A stretch of 19,034 nt of DNA from Clostridioides sp. (GTDB lineage Bacteria > Bacillota > Clostridia > Peptostreptococcales > Peptostreptococcaceae). The translations under genes were made by a program, and so were the position numbers. This document shows, one piece after another, positions 14,057 to 19,034 of the stretch. The first letter of the stretch is position 1, and each line of letters opens with the position of its first letter. The DNA is taken from assembly GCA_031272305.1 (NCBI GenBank), contig JAISUA010000179.1, positions 1-19,034 of the forward strand. Direction: 5' to 3'. The notes below the pieces were generated by a model. The model worked only from the letters and a program-made list of their open reading frames with translations, did no database searches and was not told the DNA's origin.

Positions 14057-14653
14057 ACCAAGTCCAGGAACTATATATCCATGATCGTTTAATTTTTCAT
14101 CTATAGCAGCAACATATATATCAACATCACTGTGATATTTTTGAACTTCTGCTATTCCTTCAGGAGCTGCTACAAGATTTATCAATTTGATTGATTTTGC
14201 TCCATTTTTCTTAAGTACATCTATAGCTGCTACTGATGAACCACCTGTTGCAAGCATTGGATCTACTATGAAAATATCTCTTGAAGTTATATCTTCAGGA
14301 AATTTTGAATAATATTCAACAGGTTTTAATGTTTCAGGATCTCTATAAAGTCCAAGATGCCCAACTTTTGCATTTGGAATAAGTTGAAGCAATCCATCTA
14401 CCATTCCAAGACCTGCCCTCAGAATAGGTATAATCGCAAGTTTTTTACCTGTGATCATTTTTGATGAAGTTTTAGCTACTGGAGTTTCTATTTCAACATC
14501 TTTTGTTTTCAAATCTCTTGTGATTTCATATCCCATTAGCATTGTTATCTCTGTAAGTAATTCTCTAAACTCTTTAGTACCTGTATTTTTATTTCTCATA
14601 ATAGTTAATTTGTGTTTAATCAATGGATGATCAAACTCTACAATTTTTCCCAT
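14024..14653 (-). CDS. upp: Uracil phosphoribosyltransferase
   Basis: Pyrimidine salvage enzyme converting uracil and PRPP to UMP. The ATG at 14653 (MGKIVEFDHPLIKHK) gives 209 residues, the standard family length, with AGAGG 7 nt upstream; a frame extending to 14671 adds six residues that include this site. The PRPP loop is DPMLATGGS (about 131-139), and the uracil-contacting C-terminal GDAGDRIFGTK is intact. Neighbouring rpiB (ribose-5-phosphate supply) and the dCMP deaminase fit a nucleotide theme, and upp lies near the ATP synthase operon in many Firmicutes. Confidence 0.97.
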   Translation of the reverse strand: MGKIVEFDHPLIKHKLTIMRNKNTGTKEFRELLTEITMLMGYEITRDLKTKDVEIETPVAKTSSKMITGKKLAIIPILRAGLGMVDGLLQLIPNAKVGHLGLYRDPETLKPVEYYSKFPEDITSRDIFIVDPMLATGGSSVAAIDVLKKNGAKSIKLINLVAAPEGIAEVQKYHSDVDIYVAAIDEKLNDHGYIVPGLGDAGDRIFGTK

Positions 14654-14723
14654 AGCAATACCTCTTTTCATTTTTTTATTTTCTTATATTCGTTACTTAA
14701 TTTTTAAATTGAAGCTCAGTTTA

Positions 14724-15155
14724 TTAATCTTCTATCATTGATACTCTTCTTTCGTGTCTTCCACCTTCAAATTCAGTTGCAAGCCACGCATCTACGATTT
14801 CAAGAGCAAGTCCTTTTCCTATTACTCTCTCACCAAGTGAAAGCATATTTGCATTGTTATGTGCTTTTGACATCTTTGCAGAAAATACGTCTGAAACTAC
14901 AGCACATCTTATGCCTTTTATCTTGTTTGCAGCAAGAGAAATGCCTATTCCTGTCCCACAACAGACTATTCCATAGTTTACTTTTCCACTTGCTACAGCT
15001 TCTGCAACCTTTTTGCCATAGATAGGATAATCAACTGAATCTGTAGCATTTTCAGTTCCAAAATCAAGAGTTTTTATACCTTTGCTCTCAAGATGTTTAA
15101 CTATCTCCGACTTCAAATTATATCCGCCATGATCGCTTCCTAATGCTATTATCAT
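14724..15155 (-). CDS. rpiB: Ribose-5-phosphate isomerase B
   Basis: Interconverts ribulose-5-phosphate and ribose-5-phosphate in the pentose phosphate pathway. The 143-residue product has the RpiB substrate-binding SDHGGY (7-12), the CCGTGIG active-site loop with Cys65/Cys66 (65-71), KAHNNANMLSLGERVIG (about 97-113), and the C-terminal GRHERRV. LacAB-type galactose-6-phosphate isomerases share the fold, but the position beside sua5/ywlE and upp matches B. subtilis ywlF (rpiB). AGGAGG lies 5 nt before the ATG; the upstream gene ends 20 nt away. Confidence 0.95.
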   Translation of the reverse strand: MIIALGSDHGGYNLKSEIVKHLESKGIKTLDFGTENATDSVDYPIYGKKVAEAVASGKVNYGIVCCGTGIGISLAANKIKGIRCAVVSDVFSAKMSKAHNNANMLSLGERVIGKGLALEIVDAWLATEFEGGRHERRVSMIED

Positions 15156-15175
15156 TTTTTCCTCCTAAACTGCTT

Positions 15176-16861
15176 TTATAATTTATTTACGAATTTTTCT
15201 AACAAATCTTTTACCTGATTAAATGTTTCTTCATAATCAGAAATATCTCCTCCAAAAGGATCTTTTATATCTATGTTTATTGATTTTTTGTCGTAACTAT
15301 TATTTTTATCATATAAACCTATATTTTTTTCGCTTAAACTTTCATTTTTTTCACTTAAACTTATATTTTTTTCACTTAAACCTATATTTTTTTCGCTTAA
15401 ACTTTCGTTTTTTTCACTTAAAGTTCTAGTGTTTGTATTAAAATTTTGTTCATTTTCATTTGGTTCATTCGCTAGCTCTCCAAGAGTAAAAACTTTGTCC
15501 ATACATTCTGGAAGTGAATGTATCAGTATTCTCTTGTGTGCATACGTCATTGTTATAATAACATCTGCTTTATCTATCATTTCTTTTGTCAATTGGCTAG
15601 ATTTATGTTTTGATAAATCTAAACCATTACTTTTAGCTACTTCAAACGAATTTTTTGATGCTTCATTTCCATCAATCGTTGAAATTCCTGCAGAATGAAC
15701 AAAATATCTGTAAGGATTCTTTCCGTTTTTTCTTATAATATCTTTTAACAGAACTTCTGCCAACGGACTTCTACAAGTATTTCCTGTACAAACAAATAAA
15801 ATGTCATATTTATTATTGGCATCAATCACCTTATATCCAGCAGATTTCAATAATCTATTCATAATCGCTCTTCCTACACCATCTGTAGGAAATTTTTCCG
15901 AATAAATTCTATCTACCTTTTTCTTGTCCATTTGAATAAGTGAATCAAATAAATTTTTAGCTACTTCTTCCAATGTATCTCCTAAACCAATTACTTTTCC
16001 ATCATACTTAGAAATATTTTTATTTCTACAAATAACACCTGAAACAAATCCTTCCGAAGTATTCAAAGCTATCAACTGATTTATTCTTTCAACTACATTT
16101 TTTTCAGTTCCTCCAACTACAAATACATCTGCATTTGGAGAATAATGTTTGTATTTCATTCCTGGAGCAATTGCTTTGATATTTACATCTTTCTGTTCAC
16201 GATCTATAGCTGAATCTATGAATACTTCCCCTATTTCTCTTTCCAGAGCTTCTTTTGTAATTGAACCAGGTCTCAAAATAGTTGGAATATCTGATGTCAT
16301 ATCAATAACTGTAGATTCTACTCCAAAGTCGCAATCTTCAGCACACAATATTGCACTTACTCTTCCATTCATTTCTTTTACAACATGTTCTGACTTTGTA
16401 GGTGAAGGTCTACCTGAAATATTTGCAGAAGGTGCTGCTATAGGAACGCCTGCCTCATTTATAATTGCATTTGCAATCTTATTAGAAGGCATTCTTATCG
16501 CAACAGTATCAAGTCCTCCACTTGTTCTTTTAGGTATTATACTTTTCTTTTTCAAAATCATAGTTATAGGACCTGGCCAAAATTTATTTATTATTATCTT
16601 TGCTTTTTCTGGTACTTCTAAAACTAAATCAAATATATCTTCTTTATTTGAAATGTGAACTATAAGAGGATTATCGTTAGGTCTGCCTTTAGCTTCATAT
16701 ATTTTTGACGCAGCCGTTTCATCTAGCGCATTTGCTCCAAGACCATATACTGTTTCTGTAGGAAAAATAACTGTTTCTCCATTTCTCAACAACTCACCAA
16801 GTTCCTTGATTATTTGCATATCAATATTTTCAGAACTCATTTTGTAAATTTTAGTTTCCAT
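15176..16861 (-). CDS. Fused Sua5 threonylcarbamoyl-AMP synthase and YwlE-like protein arginine phosphatase
   Basis: A continuous 561-residue frame joins two enzymes usually encoded separately. Residues about 15-345 are Sua5 (TsaC domain with PTETVYGLGANA, KGRPNDNPLIVH, PSANISGRPSPT, then the SUA5 domain APGMKYKHYSPNA...), which makes threonylcarbamoyl-AMP for tRNA t6A. Residues 353-561 are a low-molecular-weight phosphatase: loop CTGNTCRS with nucleophile Cys358, Arg364 and general acid Asp534 (KDPFGG). Thr362 matches the Thr that gives B. subtilis YwlE its phosphoarginine preference. A polar insertion (about 466-530) just before the catalytic Asp holds five heptapeptide repeats. B. subtilis has ywlC and ywlE as close neighbours, so the fusion follows an existing linkage. 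A GGTGGTG motif lies 8 nt before the ATG. Confidence 0.93.
   Translation of the reverse strand: METKIYKMSSENIDMQIIKELGELLRNGETVIFPTETVYGLGANALDETAASKIYEAKGRPNDNPLIVHISNKEDIFDLVLEVPEKAKIIINKFWPGPITMILKKKSIIPKRTSGGLDTVAIRMPSNKIANAIINEAGVPIAAPSANISGRPSPTKSEHVVKEMNGRVSAILCAEDCDFGVESTVIDMTSDIPTILRPGSITKEALEREIGEVFIDSAIDREQKDVNIKAIAPGMKYKHYSPNADVFVVGGTEKNVVERINQLIALNTSEGFVSGVICRNKNISKYDGKVIGLGDTLEEVAKNLFDSLIQMDKKKVDRIYSEKFPTDGVGRAIMNRLLKSAGYKVIDANNKYDILFVCTGNTCRSPLAEVLLKDIIRKNGKNPYRYFVHSAGISTIDGNEASKNSFEVAKSNGLDLSKHKSSQLTKEMIDKADVIITMTYAHKRILIHSLPECMDKVFTLGELANEPNENEQNFNTNTRTLSEKNESLSEKNIGLSEKNISLSEKNESLSEKNIGLYDKNNSYDKKSINIDIKDPFGGDISDYEETFNQVKDLLEKFVNKL
15317..15421 (-). repeat. Five 21-bp in-frame repeats (LSEKNxx) in the phosphatase domain
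   Basis: Residues 481-515 of the fusion protein read LSEKNES, LSEKNIG, LSEKNIS, LSEKNES and LSEKNIG, followed by a decayed LYDKNNS. Each is 21 bp, so gain or loss of units keeps the frame. The array sits in a surface loop that in YwlE-type phosphatases is only a few residues long, directly upstream of the catalytic DPF. Confidence 0.97.
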
Positions 16862-16911
16862 AAATAAAACACCACCTTCCTAAACTATAATCTTTCTTTA
16901 CTTAATATTGC

Positions 16912-16958
16912 TATATTGCTGTCTATTAATGTCATTTTTCTTTAATTATATTGCTGTC
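16912..16958. repeat. Short direct repeat at the prfA 3' end
   Basis: TATATTGCTGTC at 16947-16958 (the end of prfA, covering the stop) recurs exactly at 16912-16923. The adjoining GTCATTTTTCT-like stretch is also echoed, with a 7-nt interruption (TATTAAT). This resembles the clearer duplications after fucO and upp but is short enough to be chance. Confidence 0.5.
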
Positions 16959-18010
16959 ATTTTTTCTGTTTGATCTACTGTTATCAATGAATCTATCATT
17001 TCATCTATATCACCATCAAGGAATGAATCTAATTTGTAAAGTGTAAGATTGATTCTGTGGTCACTTATTCTTCCTTGAGGGAAGTTGTACGTTCTAATAC
17101 GTTCTGATCTATCTCCTGTACCAACTTGACTCTTTCTTTCTGCTGCTATATCTTTATTTTGTTCTGCAAGTGCTTTATCATAAAGTCTTGCTTTAAGTAT
17201 TTTTATAGCTTGTTCTTTATTTTTAAGTTGTGATTTTCCATCTTGACAAGATACTACTTCTCCTGTAGGTATATGTGTTACTCTTACTGCTGAATCTGTA
17301 GTATTTACACTTTGTCCTCCATTTCCTGATGAACGGAAAACATCTATTCTAAGATCGTTTTGATTGATTTCTACTTCAACATCTTCTACTTCTGGAAGTA
17401 CTGCTACTGTAGCTGTAGAAGTATGTATTCTTCCACTTGATTCAGTTGTAGGTATTCTTTGTACTCTATGCACTCCTGATTCATACTTAAGTCTTGAATA
17501 AGCTCCCTTACCTTTCAACATAAATGATACTTCTTTGTATCCACCAACACCTGTTTCGTTCGTACTAAGAAGTTCTATTTTCCAACCTCTTCTTTCAGCA
17601 TATCTAGTATACATTCTAAAAAGATCTCCTGCGAAAAGAGCAGCTTCATCTCCACCTGCTCCTCCTCTTATTTCCACGATAACATTTTTTTCATCGTTAG
17701 GATCTTTAGGAAGAAGAAGTACTTTTAGTTCATTTTCAAGAGGCTCTATTTTTTCTTCATTTTCTGAAATTTCCATCTTAGCAAGTTCTCTTAATTCTTC
17801 ATCTGATTCTTCTTTTAAAATTTCTTTTGATTCCTCAATAGTTTGCATAACTTCTTTATATTCTCTATATTTTGCAATTATTGGTTCTAACTCTGCATGT
17901 TCTTTTACATATTTTTGCCAAACCTTTTGATCGTTAATAATCTCAGGGTCACCTATTTTTTCGTTTAAATCTTTATAAGTGTCCTCAAGAACTTCTAATT
18001 TCTTAAACAT
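16946..18010 (-). CDS. prfA: Peptide chain release factor 1
   Basis: Recognises UAA and UAG stop codons in the ribosome and triggers peptide release. The 354 residues are full length. The codon-recognition tripeptide is Pro187-Thr-Thr189 in RIPTTESSGRIHTS, which fits the PxT of RF1 and not the SPF of RF2. The GGQ catalytic motif is at 231-233 in SSGNGGQSVNTTDSAVR; Gln233 is the residue that PrmC methylates. GAGGTGGG precedes the ATG closely. prmC lies upstream, 226 nt away, and the sua5 fusion 84 nt downstream. Confidence 0.98.
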   Translation of the reverse strand: MFKKLEVLEDTYKDLNEKIGDPEIINDQKVWQKYVKEHAELEPIIAKYREYKEVMQTIEESKEILKEESDEELRELAKMEISENEEKIEPLENELKVLLLPKDPNDEKNVIVEIRGGAGGDEAALFAGDLFRMYTRYAERRGWKIELLSTNETGVGGYKEVSFMLKGKGAYSRLKYESGVHRVQRIPTTESSGRIHTSTATVAVLPEVEDVEVEINQNDLRIDVFRSSGNGGQSVNTTDSAVRVTHIPTGEVVSCQDGKSQLKNKEQAIKILKARLYDKALAEQNKDIAAERKSQVGTGDRSERIRTYNFPQGRISDHRINLTLYKLDSFLDGDIDEMIDSLITVDQTEKMTAI

Positions 18011-18236
18011 TTACCCACCTCATTGTATAATCAATTTCAATTTTTTTAACTCGTTTCTTATAAACTCATTCGACTTTCTTATAAAAAATAAAAAAGTGAC
18101 ATATAAAACCTATGATTTCGTTATCCAACTTTTCTTCTTAGATATAAGTGCGAAAATTAATATTTTATATCATATAAATTTATTTTTAAATTTATTTTAA
18201 TATAGTATTTTTTCTTAACTCCAATATTATATTTTA

Positions 18237-19034
18237 TCATAAATTACTTCCAATAACAACTCTATCAAAGCCTTGCAAATCTTTTTTTGTATAAATTTCG
18301 CTATAACCATTTTCTTTTAATATACTTATAACATCTTCTGCCTGATCATATCCAACTTCATACGCCAAAACTCCACCTTTTTTAAGATATTTTTTTGACT
18401 CAAGCGTGATTTTTCTATAGAAATCAAGTCCATCTTCTCCACCGTCAAGTGCTAGATGTGGCTCGTAATTTTTTACATCAATACTCAACCCTTCAATATC
18501 ACTTTTTCTGATATATGGAGGATTCGAAATTATAAAATCGAACTTTTCAATACTTACTCTTTCAGCATCATCAAAATTTCTGATATTTTTTTGTTCACAA
18601 GCGTCGCAAATTTCTTTAGAAACAATTTCATTTTCTTTTAATCCAACATAATCACAAATATTTTTATCAATATTTTTATCAATATTTTCACTATGAACAC
18701 TCTTATTTTTTTCTTCGCAATCAAAAGTGCTTTGTATGTCTAAGTTGTTCTTTTCTAACACTTCAAATAAGTTCGATTTTATAAATTGAACTCTATCTTC
18801 AACACAGTTTTGAACTGCATTTTTATTTGCTATTTCAAGTGCTTTATCAGATATATCTAAACTTACAACGTTTGCATTTTCAATATATTTTGCAAGACTT
18901 ATAGCAATCGCTCCTGAACCTGAGCCAATTTCAAGGATTTTTAAGTTATTTTGTGAAGAATTTGAACCTATGTCATTTAACTTATCTGACTCTACTATTT
19001 CTCTATCATTTAAAGTACTATTATCTCTTCTGTA
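18237..19034 (-). CDS. prmC: PrmC/HemK release-factor glutamine methyltransferase, 5' end missing, with a polar insertion
   Basis: SAM-dependent enzyme that methylates the GGQ glutamine of release factors; prfA is the next gene. The frame stays open to the window edge, so 265 codons are visible and the N-terminal domain is outside. Counting from the edge, motif I ILEIGSGSGAIAISLA is at 33-48, the acidic ribose-binding VVSLDIS at 56-62, and catalytic NPPY at 171-174. C-terminal PrmC features follow (EPHLALDGGEDGLDFYRKI, GGVLAYEVG). Between SNLFEVL and FDFIISNPPYI, normally a short link, there are about 65 polar residues (about 96-160) with four Cys, including a CDAC pair, and a KNID repeat. 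A GTG at 18761 is an internal Val, not the start. Confidence 0.92.
   Translation of the reverse strand, partial: YRRDNSTLNDREIVESDKLNDIGSNSSQNNLKILEIGSGSGAIAISLAKYIENANVVSLDISDKALEIANKNAVQNCVEDRVQFIKSNLFEVLEKNNLDIQSTFDCEEKNKSVHSENIDKNIDKNICDYVGLKENEIVSKEICDACEQKNIRNFDDAERVSIEKFDFIISNPPYIRKSDIEGLSIDVKNYEPHLALDGGEDGLDFYRKITLESKKYLKKGGVLAYEVGYDQAEDVISILKENGYSEIYTKKDLQGFDRVVIGSNL

Noticed and set aside
18237..18761. A separate 174-residue gene starting at GTG 18761
   Set aside because: The same frame continues without a stop to the window edge and carries the methyltransferase motif I, so the GTG is an internal valine codon of prmC.

Overview
The window looks like a chromosomal segment of a very AT-rich Gram-positive bacterium. 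The closest fit I can argue for is a clostridial, Peptostreptococcaceae-like anaerobe; the genus cannot be settled from sequence alone. The reasons are low-GC codon use, strong GGAGG-type ribosome binding sites, several TTG starts, a lipoprotein-anchored ABC binding protein, and the Firmicutes gene order prmC-prfA-sua5-ywlE-rpiB-upp-dCMP deaminase-ATP synthase (B. subtilis has a related order). Every well-supported gene is on the minus strand, so transcription runs from right to left.

Right end (19034 to 14024): a truncated prmC (release-factor methyltransferase), prfA (release factor 1), a fused Sua5-YwlE protein (tRNA threonylcarbamoyl-adenosine precursor synthesis plus a low-molecular-weight, probably arginine, phosphatase), rpiB and upp. 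This translation/nucleotide group ends at a clear hairpin terminator at 13911-13948. Next, behind its own candidate extended -10 promoter, comes a dCMP deaminase gene.

Middle (12633 to 5606): a complete F1Fo ATP synthase operon, atpZ-atpI-atpB-atpE-atpF-atpH-atpA-atpG-atpD-atpC. The c subunit carries residues typical of Na+-binding rings. The epsilon subunit is only 86 residues and lacks the C-terminal helical regulatory domain. A large nested hairpin ends the operon.

Left part: a FucO-type iron-dependent lactaldehyde/1,2-propanediol oxidoreductase with a good promoter and a perfect 18-bp stem terminator; then a metN-metI-metQ methionine-type ABC importer operon; then, at the extreme left, the first 17 codons of another minus-strand gene.

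The least ordinary material lies between and inside these housekeeping genes. There is a nine-copy, about 42-bp AT-only-like array upstream of metN, a 33-bp array beside it, and a compact island with a possible 55-residue plus-strand ORF between atpC and fucO. Gene 3' ends are duplicated just downstream of fucO and upp (and weakly prfA). Polar, repeat-bearing insertions sit inside two conserved enzymes (a heptapeptide array in the phosphatase domain; a Cys-containing insert in PrmC). These suggest a genome that readily gains tandem duplications. I did not find a clearly new multi-gene system.
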